From assembly GCA_014549065.1 (NCBI GenBank), contig JACDOX010000115.1:372001-436000 (forward strand): 64,000 bases of DNA, in the 5' to 3' direction. Numbering within the stretch: position 1 is the stretch's first letter; each line of letters begins with the position of its first letter. Positions 22,703-35,075 of this stretch are shown in pieces. The translations under genes were made by a program, and so were the position numbers. Source of the stretch: Cardinalis cardinalis. Lineage: Eukaryota; Chordata; Aves; Passeriformes; Cardinalidae. The notes under the pieces were generated by a model that ran no database searches, had not been told where the DNA came from, and saw only the letters and a list, made by a program, of their open reading frames with translations.

Positions 22703-25700
22703 AAATAAGACAATCCAAATCTTCTATGCCATTTTCTGTAATGAAATCCTCTCACAATATGAAATGAAAGAAAACAGATAATAGTCATAAGCAGTTTATG
22801 TAATCTAGGCCAGTTTTTTACATACTTTGAAGCAAATCCTGACAAAATCGTCCTTTGAACTAGTGAGGTAAGGTGGGCTTCCCTCTGCTGAGCACAAGAA
22901 ATATGAAGGNGCATATAGAATAATTAATTAGAATCTCTAGTTAAACAGCAGCAACTGGGAGATACCTTTGTGTTATCCAGAAACATTCTCAGGAAGTGAC
23001 ATTGTCTCAAATAAAAGTCCAGATGTCGATTAATTGCAATTCAGACAACTTTGAAATGAAACAGAAAGTGACATGAAGGTATGAACCTTCTGCAAAATGT
23101 CCCTGTAGGATTAAAAGGGTAAAAGGTTTTGAATTAAGATAAGTAGGATGAGAACTTTGCCACATCAAATGTTCTCCCATTTAGGAACTGACAGGACAAG
23201 CCATAAGCAGTTGCCTTCGGCATTACTTTATATTCAGAGTGTGGCATTAAGTAAGGAAAAGGAAGTGTTAAGAGAGACATAGTTTAATGGTGGATATCAT
23301 CTGGGCTATCTGAGGTGAGTCAATACATCAGATAGAAAAGTAGGAAGATTGGAGTAGAGAGTTGGATATCAAACTGTATTTTCTTTTTTTAAAAAAAAGA
23401 AACATTAAGGTAAAAGCTTGAAAGTTTCTTTTATGTTCAACATAATCAAGATCAGAGATATTGGATACTTTCTGTGAAGGCTTATGCTCAGAAACAGTGT
23501 GTTTGAGNAAAAGAGTTGCCATGCTTAATTATAACATTGTTCCATATAATTTGGTACCTTTCCTTCAAGCCTCAGTAGTACCTCAAAATGTCTCACAGCA
23601 AAAAGTGAGGGGCACCATATAAGATTACTCTGCCCTTAGGGAACATGTTTTACCAACCCCTGTTATTTAATAGGTGGTTTATGTNCTGAATCATGAGAGT
23701 TTATACCCCACATAAATTACCTATACAGCCTAATATAACTGTTCTCCTTATTCACAGAAATGTTTATTTCTGATACTTTATCTTGTGGTAATGACTTAAG
23801 TATGCCAGTTAGTCATTATACTAAAGGGAAAATCATTTTATTGGTTTTAAATTTGTTTCCTTCAAAATTCACTGAATGTCCTTTTGTTCCTCTCTGATAC
23901 AATGACACAGCATGTGTTAAAATTAGCTATTATTTTATGAATCTCATCAGCAGTCTTTTCAATGTCATTTCACAAAACTCTTTTCTATATTTCATGTGTG
24001 AAAATAAAAAATCCTGGATTCCAGCTTTAAAGGACATAATTTTAATTTGCACCCATGTTTTAACACAAATGAACCTTTTCTTCCTAAAAATTGAGCCTAT
24101 GTTCTTCAAGAAAATTGGGATTCTTGGTTACTTGTAATTAAAAAAAAAATTTAAATTGTATATTCCATTTTTTGTGTATCTAAAATTGGGACACAAGTAT
24201 AAAGATCATGTTGTAAATGTGGATAATTCATTCAAGTAAAATTCACTTGAAAAGGGAATTTGTTTTCATNACATGCATATTCATTTGGTCTTTTCACAAT
24301 TTGTTGAGTAACTGTACTGCATTATATAGATTTAGAGGGTGAAGAGGGAAATATGTGTGCTAGATTTACCTCTGTTTGCACCACTGATAGCATTCATGAC
24401 ACACAAACAATGCAAGAGAAATTTCAAAAATGCACAAATGTTTGAAAAGAAATACAGGGAAAAGGAAACTAAGTCAGATGGGCGTTGTTTGGATTGAGTA
24501 TTGGGAAATTAAGGATGACCTGGATATAGCTAGCTATCTAGCTAGAAAAATGCTAGAAAGGTATGGGAACTGACAGTAAAGCCAACCAAAACAAGTGAAC
24601 CCTGGGCAAACAACTGCAATGGAGGTATATTTTCACAGAGCCTAAACGTTCACTGCAGAACCAATGAAGACAGGGTAAACACATCAAAACAATTTGCAAG
24701 CTCTTATGGACCTCANGGCTCTCTAGAGGGAGTCATTAACCCTGGGACTTTTTGCATGTGTAATGCAAATTTGGATATCTCAATGGTAAGAAACGACAGA
24801 GATCATATTATTATGGGATTTTCCCAATCACCATGCCCCACACCACACTAATAGGGGCAGAGCTGGGCTGACACTCCAGTGTGATGACTAGCAGCCTCTG
24901 CCTTCTTGCTTTTAGGAGCAGCATTCATGCTAATGGTCAAGTCTTGCCTTTTGTTGGGAGCCTAAAGAAGAAATACTTTGGATGTGCCTCATTTTGGTAT
25001 GTTCAGAGTAAAAAAAATGTAAAAGATACATGTGTAGTGATGCATGACTCCTAAATGAACTTATTCTCAAANATTTCTTGTTCTTAAAACACTATAATTA
25101 AAAAGTAGTAAAATAACCCACATAGTGATCTAAGTAATTACTGATTAAATACACAGAAAATAGTAACTTTGTCCTCACCCTTCACTATGAAATCTGTCTG
25201 ATTTAGAAAACTTCTATGATTGTCCAGCTGTTTGGAGTCACCTCTCTTACATGCTAATGGAACAGTAGGTCAAACTACTCCCTTCAGACAATATTCAGTA
25301 TATTTACTTCAGACAAAAATGTATCATGAGGACCTGATTTTAGTTTGTACCATGCCCTTTTACTATCCTCTGCAAGAGCAAAGGACCCTGAGACTGGACC
25401 TTAACTTTATTCACATCAACTACATAGTCTGGTTACAAAATTTGATTTACATCAATAGGCCATAATGTCAGTGGAAGCGAGGTCCAGCAATGTGAGCCCT
25501 ATATTTTGTTTAGTCCTTGATTTCAAATTCAAAAAAGAATCCAATGTTCTCTGTAAAAGCTGAACCCAAATGAAATTATTATTTAAAGGAGTGAAGCAGC
25601 TTTGCAGGCAAAAGGCAATTGAACATGTGGAAATCAAGTTTACTTGNTCAAATGGCAAGCAGAAAAAAAATCAAGTTATGCACTCTACTAAAACATTCTT

Positions 25701-28700
25701 TTAATAACAACAGAATAAATCCAAGCNTTCCAAGTTCCCCATGGGTTTTATTAAAGTGACATATTCAGCAGCTAGTTTCCCAGACCCAGGAAGAAGCTAG
25801 GATTTTCCTCTGCCTCGCTTTGCAGTTGTAATGGATTGCTAATTGAAACAAGAGAAGTGTCTGAAAGGGAGTTGAAATTATCAAGAGTTTTGTGATTTGA
25901 TTATGGCTGACCAGACTATTCCATCTGAAGGTCAAGGAGGCCACTAAGGCCTCAATTCACCAATTCACCATGTTTGGCATAAAACTAAGCCCATGATTAT
26001 GTTCTACGGCTTCATTAATATGCAGTTGCTGAAATTCCTCCCAAAGCTGAAAGCAGAAGGTCTTCATTCTTTCACAGCTGGTATAAAGTATATCATGTGT
26101 CTCACTTTATTTCCTATTGCACATAGCCCTACAACCAAAAATGACCATCAAAATGGATAAGCCACAGTATTGTTATCATACTGGGCAATGATTAGATTAC
26201 CCAGAACAGTTTGCTAGACCTTTAACACTGACTTAGAGTTCAGCACTGACAGAAGAAGAGATTATATCAGACATTCAAAAATACACAAACAAAAAGAAGT
26301 GTGGATTGAAAATGACACCTTGCTCAGACCAAAAAAAAAAGGTTGTTACCACTTCAGTTAAATTTAAAGGGAAGTTATGGACTGAGAACTGATTAAATAA
26401 TCTAGTTCCTGTTGATTTGTGNCAGTTGTGATTTACTTTTCTAGAATACCTTCAAAATATGTAATCTTACTCTCTGCTTCACATAAACACTTAAGAAATC
26501 AGTAAGGTCTGGTCTTCAAATCTTATATAGCAGTTCATATGTGAAAAAAGACTATCAATTATGTTAAAAGGATGTTATATAACAAAATATATATAACTTC
26601 TCACTCTAGGTAAATGAGAGCTAAGAGGGACTTTATTATTATCCTTTGGTGACATGGAAATCTCTTCTGTTAAAAACATATGGGTTTAGAACAATTTAAG
26701 TTTTAATGCATTAGCTTTAAATTAAGAATGAACCAGTTATTTTGTGTAACTTAAGAAAGGCCATTTATCATGCTAAGTTTTCAGATTTTTACAGCTCTCA
26801 TTTACCATGTTTAAGACACATTGTACACTATCACTTCATCTATCATCTACTATTGCAGATAAAGTTACACATGACTCCTAATGCAAAAAGCTTCTGTGCT
26901 GCTAACAGTCTTTGAAAGCACCCCAAGAAGCAGAAAAAATGTGGAAGAAAATGACTGAAAAGGATAAGGATAATACAGAAGCAGAGGAAAGAAGAAGAAA
27001 TGAGAACACAAGGGGCTTCAAGCAGTTTGCTTCTCCTTAATGAGATTAATCTGTATGTTTGTTTCTGATTTGCCATGTTTCCTTTTGTTAATAGATTGTG
27101 CAGTGGATTTGGAGGCTTCTTGGGTTTTGGGGGGGTGAGGTTGTTTTGGTTAGGTTTTGTTTGGGGTTTTTTGTTTGTTTGTTTGATTGGGNTTTTTTTT
27201 GTTGGCTTGATTTTTGTTTTTTTAATCNCTCTACATAATCCTTCTATTATTTCTTTTTCTGTTGCAGTGCAGGAAACATCACTGTGTTATTGCACTGGTG
27301 GTTGGATAAAGTAGCAAAGTTGCAGCCTGTTCCAGTGCCTTTTTTTGCGCCCCAACCCATTGCTGTTAGGCTGTCCTGATGGGACTTAGCCACTAATAGT
27401 CAAAGTTTTCTTGACCTCAGGCTACACTTCTATTGCCTTTGGAGGGGAAGGGGAAAGGGACTTTGTGGGGGNTAGATCTACCCCAAGAACTTTTAGTTTC
27501 TTTAAATAAAGTTCAAGATTGAAATCAACTTGACAAGGAGAACAANTGCTACTTTATCCACTTACCTGATTACTGCAAGCTGAAAACACAAGACTGTTTT
27601 CATACTATTCTGGGTAGATATATGGACTCCAGAAACTTCCAAAAGCCATGACCCCATATTTTATAAGCAAAACAGATACGAGGCTTGTTTTTCAGGCCAT
27701 AGGATTTTTTAAAATCTATTAAAGCCAAATGATCATTTGGGGGTCATATATGTTCATAATTAACTGGGAACCATTTCAATGTAAACATTAGCTTATTTAG
27801 AAGGAGTAAAGTTTCTGTACAAAGCAGTCTTCTGTGCAATTGATATTTCTCCAACACAATGTTCCCCAAGGAACACAGTTCAAGAAAGCAGCTTGGAAAA
27901 AATAAAAAGGTAAAAAAAGCATTTATTTCTCTNCCACTGTTAAGCTGGCATAATAAAAACAACAACAACAAAAAAACTTTAGCAAAAAAGTGTTCTAGAC
28001 TTTCAAGACGTCGTTTAAGTTATTGATGTGATCAGAACAATAGCTGCTAATGGATGATGTTTCAGAGTTCTTATGCACCTGCTTATTCTTCTGTTAATTA
28101 AATTCCATGATTGCCAGAGTAATTTTTTCATTGCATATATAAACAGCTTCAAAAAGCAAATNACACATTTGCAAAGAAATATGCAAACTAAAAACCTTAA
28201 AAACCTTCATTCATAGAAACATACTTGTTTTAGGGTTTCTAGGTGAATAGAGCATTTAAAAGGATGTCGCTTGAATTAGAATCAATTTTCAAGCTTTATC
28301 CAGTTGAATAATATGCAATGGCAAACCATCTAGAATTAGGATTCTGTTTTAATTCTCAACTGGTGAGACTTTTGTATTGAATACAGGCTGGAAAAACAAA
28401 CTAAAATTCATATTAGCTCAGGTTTTAGCCTCTTCTCTTGGGCTTCCACCAANAGGAACCATTTATACTAGAATGAACCAGGAACAGAATTCCAAGTGAA
28501 GAGAAAACTATTTAAGAGTTTGATCTAGAAACACCATGAAGATTTTGAGAGACTTTTTGGCTGAATTCAAAGGATTTTGCAGAAAATTTCTCTGTGTTCC
28601 TTTCAGGGGAATTAAAGCTGTAGGATTTATTTTGAAGAGGATGTATGTGGATTGCAAGGTATCTGTACCAGCTAGAGGGAAGGAGAAAGTGAAGAAATGT

Positions 28701-28860
28701 AGTAAATTGTAATATGTTTTAGGATGTGAAAAGTTTTTACAAAACCATGGCTGTGGAGTAAAGGANACACCCCTCAGACACTCCAGAAAAGTCCAAAGCT
28801 TTTATGACTAAGTTGCATCTATTTGGTAGACACAAACAAGACTCAAAGGACATCACAGTC
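22703..28860. other. Non-coding interval, no gene recognised
   Basis: Unique A+T-rich sequence with frequent single Ns. Notable small structures are a TAGCTAG-CTAT-CTAGCTA inverted motif near 24528-24545 and the G/T-rich tract at 27110-27228. No open frame shows a domain. Confidence 0.55.
27110..27228 (+). repeat. G/T-rich low-complexity tract
   Basis: Runs of T and G (including seven consecutive G at 27129-27135) with TTTG units at 27170-27185. The complementary strand is A/C-rich, the form in which such tracts are common in bird genomes. Two ambiguous bases fall inside it, consistent with sequencing difficulty. Confidence 0.85.
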
Positions 28861-29027
28861 AGTGGTGTCTAACAGCTCTAAGGCTTTTCTTTTTCAAAAA
28901 ATAGGTGATCACCATATGTCATGTGCTGGCAAGAATTGACACTTACTGCAATGTGTTGCAGACAACAACTTTTTACTTAACCCTGCTGGAAGGGACCTCT
29001 TAGATTTCTTAGACCTCATAGATTCAG
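28861..29027 (-). repeat. Unidentified interspersed repeat, copy B
   Basis: Inverted partner of 1246-1405, about 27.5 kb away. It has a few more bases than copy A, mainly an extra AAAG-like insertion near 28886-28892 and a one-base insertion near 28932. The plus-strand flank reads 'aaccctgctggaagggacct' at 28980-28999. No terminal repeats or tail are visible. Because the two copies share both limits, this behaves like a dispersed element and not like a piece of a larger segmental duplication. Confidence 0.8.
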
Positions 29028-32000
29028 AACCCTGTTCCTGAATGCATCTTTCCTAAATAATCTATTTCATAAACTGAAGATTAAAGTGCTTTGCATACAT
29101 TCATTAATTAAGCCCCACAGTAACAGCTGTCAGATAATATCACTGAATAATTTATTTGACAAAATTCACTTTTTATGATAAATTATTCAATGTTCTTAAT
29201 TCTTATTATTTTCTCTACAATTTATACAGCTGGGCAAGCAATTTGTGAAGCACATTCATTCAAGAGCCTACTANGTATGCTCTGAAAAGATCAAGAAAAA
29301 AACCAGCTAAATAAAATGGAAGGGCAACTAACAACTTCCTCACCCCTGATTCTCCCAGCTTTATTTACTACCATGTTTTTTAATGGTGGGATTACATTNC
29401 TATTAGAGTCCCTGCAGAAACATCCACAACATAACTGAATCTTCACATCCAAACAAATTATTTTCTTTCATTTTGTCTAACAAAACTAAGAAGCTGTGAA
29501 AAAATCTCACATAATAAACATAGATTATTTATATATGTAGCCTTGAAAATTGCTACATTTGGGTCACCAGTGGACATTGAGAGAGGAAGTATGAACTCCA
29601 TTGAAATGTATTACGCTGTTTGACTACCTGCAAGAGCAGGNATTTGATCCTGCTGCTCAAGGAACAGCCAGAAAACTGCAATCATTTCACATAATGCCAT
29701 CCAAGTAGCTCTTTGATGAAAGCAATAAAAATAGCTTCAAAAAGCAAATATGAGATAATGTGGATGTGGCATGACACACCAATCTCAAGCAAATTTCAAA
29801 AACTGATTTTGGATGTTCTGGGACCTGCACAAATCACATAGTTCAAAAATCTGAAACTAATGAGCCAANATTTTTATAAAGTGAAATTAGTTAATGAATA
29901 AATGAAAATTGCAGACTATGCTCAGTTTTTCCTTGAAACAACATGAGGAAAGAAAACCTGGTGTACTCCAATGTGTCTAATGTCTTGACAGTCTTAACCA
30001 ACTTCAACCTGTCTGATTTCCCAACACTTTTTCAAGAGAGTGTTTCTTTGCAGTCTAATGTAATTGAGAAAGGATACAAAACGTCNTTTTTACAGGCTAT
30101 GCTTGTAAAGATGGCACAGAATAAGACAAACCTTGGCTTTGCCTTATCACCTCTGTATGTCCAGATAAAAAATCCAAACCACAATACATGCATTTCCTTG
30201 TGAATCAACAGTCTCTCTCTCTCTCCTTGACCCTTACTGCTCTAGGATATATTTGTTTGATGTCCATTAGTGCACGTGTGCTGCCATCCTAACAANCTGC
30301 ACTCCCTACACAAAGTGACAGGAAATTTCCTCAAGCCAGGTCCATCCAGACCTTGCCCCATCTCACCCAGGGGCCAGAGGAACAAGAGATATTCAGGAAC
30401 TGCTCCCGCGACCAATCAATGATGAGGGCATAGGTAGTCTCAGCAAGGGAACAGTGGAAGCCTTAGCTAATTGAATTTATCACAGCTGGATGAGAAAACA
30501 AAATGCACAGATATAAGTGTTTCTTGTAAAGAGCACTGCTTGATATATGTCAGTCTAAGAAAGCAAGGTATGGATTAATTGCTAGAAAATTGACTAGACA
30601 TTTTAGAGATGGAGTCCAAGACTTACAGTACATCCTTTTATTTTTCAGGAANGCCTAAGTAAATTGGCCTAATCAGTCAAATTAAGGAGCTCTTCCCCCT
30701 GCACTCTGAATCTTCTTCAATGCTAGTGAATTTTTCTGAGGAAAAATTAATAAAAATGTCTCATCATAGATCAATAGTTGAAAGTGATGGACTTACAGTA
30801 GTGAATTTAAATGAGCCTGTGAGTCTAGGATCAAAAATTTCCTTCTAGTCTGGGGAGATGCTTGATTTTTTTCTGTTATCTCTAGTGATTATTTAAAAAG
30901 TATTACATTTAAGTTCATTAACCTTCAAAATTATCTTTAAAGTGAAGGAGAGGTAAATTGCATGAGCTGAGGTCTATCAGAATTTAACAGTCTGCTCTAG
31001 TACTGTGTTTCTGAGATAGTCCTACTTAGGAAAAAGAATGGAGGGAAGTGAGAGACGGATTTTGTTAGACAAGAATGGGTTTGGATTTATGTGGTCTCCT
31101 GAAGTTACATTCTGTTACTACAGAAAAGGATGTGAGATGTCCTAAATTTCCACAAAAGCAAATATAAGAGGCAATAAAAGCACTTCACAGAAGATTCTTC
31201 ATTCTGCCTGCTGCAGGCACCTCAATGGAAAGTGGTGTTCTGGCCTCTGTCAGAGATGCTTGTGTGAGACATGACATACCACCAGGGTTTGGCCCTTCCA
31301 CAAGTCCCATTTGTGAAAGCAGCCACTTAAACAGTTGCTCTGTCTCTTCCTTCTCTTCTGACNCATGTTTTTTTAAAATGAAAAAATGAGATTCCTTTGA
31401 GAGAAAGTTAATCAATTAGGTTTGAATTCCCCTAATCTGAAAAAAAAAAGCATCTTTGTATGGCATGAAAACCTATAACTACCATAATCTCTGAAAAATT
31501 TTTAGACCTGTAGCTACAAGGATCTGCAAGTGGCTGATTTCATTTAAGTGATTCAGTTTAGTTATATATTCTCCGCTGGCCTAAATCAGTACAGCTTTAC
31601 TGACTTCATCAGCTCTTCGTCATTTGGCATCCAGCTGAGCTCATAGCTCCTCATTTCTTGCCATGGGCAGCAACCTTTTATTCCCCAGGATTAACACGAA
31701 GACATAAAGGGAAAGGTACCAAATAGCCACTTTAGACATGAGAAAGGCTACTCTCAAATTGATTTGTGCTAATTACTACTGGAAACAATCTTTTCATTGC
31801 CACTCAGCCTGTTTCTAAGATTTCCACCTGCACAATTTTTCCACAGTTACTGGCTGAAGTGAGTACTTTTTCATCAAAACACAAATAGAAGTAGCTAAAA
31901 GTTAACCCCTGCAGAAGTATATTTACAATATTTTTTAACAATACTTACATTATGAATATTTATTTAGTGTAATCTGGTTGACATCCAGATATAGGTCTTG

Positions 32001-32461
32001 TCTTGCAGGACCATTTGAAATATTAACGCATTTAGTGCAGCTGCATTTAAGTGTAAAATGATAGGTTGCCTTATGCAAACCCTTGCCCACTAGCTCTGCA
32101 CTAGACAGCATTATTTCCTAATGTTCTAAAATTCTCAGCAGCTCTGAATAACCATCAGTCTCTGTACAGCTTTCCAAAGAAATATGTATTCTGTCTTGAA
32201 TATACAATTGCTAGTAAATTAGCAGAGGGTTAGGAAAGAAAACAAATCAGTTTCACAGGCTGGCTTCACATTTTGTAGCAAGGANAAAGGGAGTTTTATT
32301 GCATTAGTAAAGGGAGACTGAAATTTCTCCAAGGAATTGCACTATTTCCTTCAAAATATGACAATTTCAGAGTCCAACACTGCAGGATGGTAGTCTATGA
32401 AAAAGGAAAAGATCACTCCCTTGAAGAGAAAAATAATCTTTTGCTCCTCCTGTACCAAGGG
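29028..32461. other. Non-coding interval, no gene recognised
   Basis: Unique A+T-rich sequence. 29090-29260 is A+T-rich with several ATTA/TAAT cores. A somewhat GC-richer stretch at 30270-30460 has no recognised identity. An 86-codon plus-strand frame (29943-30203) has no recognisable domain. Confidence 0.5.
30212..30225 (+). repeat. Short CT microsatellite
   Basis: Seven CT units in a row, interrupted only at the ends. Confidence 0.9.
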
Positions 32462-32686
32462 NNNNNNNNNNNNNNNNNNNNNNNNNNNNNNNNNNNNNNN
32501 NNNNNNNNNNNNNNNNNNNNNNNNNNNNNNNNNNNNNNNNNNNNNNNNNNNNNNNNNNNNNNNNNNNNNNNNNNNNNNNNNNNNNNNNNNNNNNNNNNNN
32601 NNNNNNNNNNNNNNNNNNNNNNNNNNNNNNNNNNNNNNNNNNNNNNNNNNNNNNNNNNNNNNNNNNNNNNNNNNNNNNNNNNNNNN
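32462..32686. other. Assembly gap (225 N)
   Basis: A solid run of N that ends exactly where an AAAG microsatellite begins, so the missing sequence is probably more of that microsatellite. The open frames that appear to cross it are artefacts of N translation. Confidence 0.98.
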
Positions 32687-32687
32687 A

Positions 32688-32727
<40 letters not shown>

Positions 32728-32730
32728 AAA
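32687..32730 (+). repeat. AAAG microsatellite
   Basis: Eleven AAAG units abutting the assembly gap on their left side, so the true array length is unknown and probably longer. Confidence 0.97.
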
Positions 32731-34660
32731 CTATACTCCTGTAGTTTTAATAGATACACCGGTGCAATGCTAGCACTTCTGAATACAAATCATAGAGGGT
32801 TAAATGACAACATTTCCATTTAGAAATAAAATAAAATTTATTGCACTATGTGGCACTTCAATTAATTTATACCTTTATTCATAGACTGTGCTTTCTTCTT
32901 CCAAGATAACAATGGAATGTAATACTCTGCGCAGCAGTAACCCTTCTCCGCTGGATAGAACTCCTACAAAAAGTGTTGAGTTTGACTGAAAAAAATTAAA
33001 CATATTCCCTGACTTATATTTTCACCACTAGTCCCTTTTGATTCAAGAAGAAATATGGGCAAAGCAGAAACTATTTAAAACATTTTACCAATAGCAGTGG
33101 AAAAAAAGCGACCATGAGAAATAGCAAGAAAGAAGTGAATGCTCAGGTATGCTATCAATGATTAAAAACCCTACACAAACACTGGCACAGCACAACCAGA
33201 CATCAGGAACACTGTTTGCAATGACAAAAGTTGTCCTTAAAGGGCACATGGCTAATGTATTCAGGAGCTGTGGGAATGAAAAGTAGCATGGGCATCAGAT
33301 TTTTTGAACCAGGCATTTGAAGTGTCAGCACTTCTGTCCCCCTCTTGGATTTTTCAGATGAGCTGTATTCTGTCCTGACTGGAATAAAAAGGAGATTCTA
33401 ACTAAAGAAATATGCTGAAACACTTTCATTGTAAGTGTCCCAATGCNTTGCTGATGCAGCCAGTAGAAAAAAGGTGAAATGACGTCTCAGCATCAGCATT
33501 CCTGAGCAATAACTAAATAGCATTTTTAAAAAACCTCATGAGGCTAATGGTTAGTTCTNTTCTCTACCCATGTTTACATTATTTGCCTCCTACAAGGCAT
33601 TTCCCAACACTTTCAGTCACATCACAAGTTTTTTTAAATGCTACTAATTTCAAACTTTCTATCAGCCTCAGCCTGTTCCAGGTTTGTGTACCCAAAGTCA
33701 GAACAGCTCAAACTAGCAGAAGAATTTACAGTTCTCAAGTTCCTATCTCCCAGGCTTCCTTGTGGATATTCTTACCATGTACTGAAAAGGGATTTTTGCA
33801 AGCCAGCCCATTCAAAGCTCTCTGATTGCATTTTATTTCAGCCCTTCGTTGGTGTGTGAGCATTATANGCAAGGGCTCACACGCTGCCAATATTTTCAGA
33901 AATTCACTTAAAGCAGAATTAACCATAAAGACACTACTGATAAGTTCTATGTATTGCACACAAGGAAAGAGCATGGACTTTTTGTGATATATCCTGTACA
34001 CTGCACCATGTTTTCTGCACTAACATGTTACATTCATCTTTCATTCATGTCTATTCAAGAATGAGAGCATCTGAAACTTTTTGACAGACTTGAAGAGTAC
34101 AGAGCTAACAGGCTTCCCAATGAGAAAAGAGAGAGGGATCTCCTTTGGCGCTGTAACCCTGGAAGAACTAAACTTGTTTGGCTTTTTTTCATAAAGCAAA
34201 CCCTACAGGAAAGAATGTTTTCATACCAGAGCCCTTATTTACAGATAAAAGCCCTAAAAGTGCCTCTAACTATAGCATTGGTAGGAAAGCTTTTAGACTA
34301 TATTGTTAAATGAGCAGTAGCAAATTACAAGGACAGAGATTTTCACTCAGGATTTCTAAAGAACACAGTTCAGATCTGAAACTGATGAACTACTAAGAGC
34401 AGCATGGGATCAGCTTTGGTATTACAGGAATGGAATATGCCAAACATAGCACCACCTGGTTATATAATCTCAGAGGATCCAGGTTTGGTTTTTATTCAGG
34501 ACAAATGGATAGAGCAGGGTAAAAGAAGCTCCAAACAAAAAACAACCAAACAACAAATAACTGTATTAATAAACTGAGGAAAAGGATACATATTGAAGAA
34601 CTACAAAATGAGAAAATATATAGAGAAGATGAGTCAAAAATAACCCTCTGCTTCTCTTAA
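32731..34660. other. Non-coding interval, no gene recognised
   Basis: Unique A+T-rich sequence. Overlapping short open frames at 33538-33859 have no recognisable domain. An AAC/AAAC low-complexity stretch lies at 34534-34558, about 100 bases before the next CR1. Confidence 0.55.
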
Positions 34661-35075
34661 CATCAAAATGGCGTCAGTTGGAAGGGACATTAGGATCATC
34701 TAGTTCCAACACCTTTCCATGGGCAGGCATGTTCCACTAGACCTGGTTGCTCAAAGCCCCATCCAGCCTGGCCTGTAGCACCTTCAGGGATGGGGCATCC
34801 ACAACTTCCCTGGGCAATCTGTTCCACCACCCCCACAGTAAAGAACTTCTTCCTAATATCCAGTGTAAACATACCCTCTTTCAGTTTAAAGTCATTCCTC
34901 CTTTTCCATCACTACATGTCCTTGTAAAAAGCCCTTCTTCAACTTTCTAGTAGGCATCCTTTAGGTACTAAAAGTTAGTAATAAAGTCACCCCAGATCCT
35001 GCTCTTCACTAGGCTGAACAGTACCAATTCACTCAGCCTTTCCTCATAAAAGAGATGCTCCAGCCCACTAATATT
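34661..35075 (-). mobile_element. CR1 LINE 3' fragment, minus strand
   Basis: On the plus strand it runs from 'gttggaagggacat' near 34677, through 'ggttgctcaaagccccatcca' near 34745 and 'gggatggggcatccacaac' near 34787, to 'agtaaagaacttcttcctaat' near 34838 and 'agagatgctccagccc' near 35051. That is the antisense 3' UTR plus the last part of ORF2. The terminal octamer end (at the low coordinate) is degraded. The 5' truncation is near 35075. Divergence is moderate, between the copies at 22526 and 58068. The 67-codon plus-strand frame inside is only the antisense shadow of the element. Confidence 0.95.

Noticed and set aside
28121..28162. Shared word AGCTTCAAAAAGCAAAT with 29733-29749 as a duplication
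   Set aside because: Flanks do not align. A 17-base A-rich match in 64 kb may be coincidence.
32367..32773. Open frames of 115-130 codons on both strands
   Set aside because: They cross the 225-base N gap and exist only because N codons are not read as stops. The ends are AAAG repeat translation.
34747..34950. 67-codon plus-strand frame
   Set aside because: It is the antisense of a CR1 3' end.
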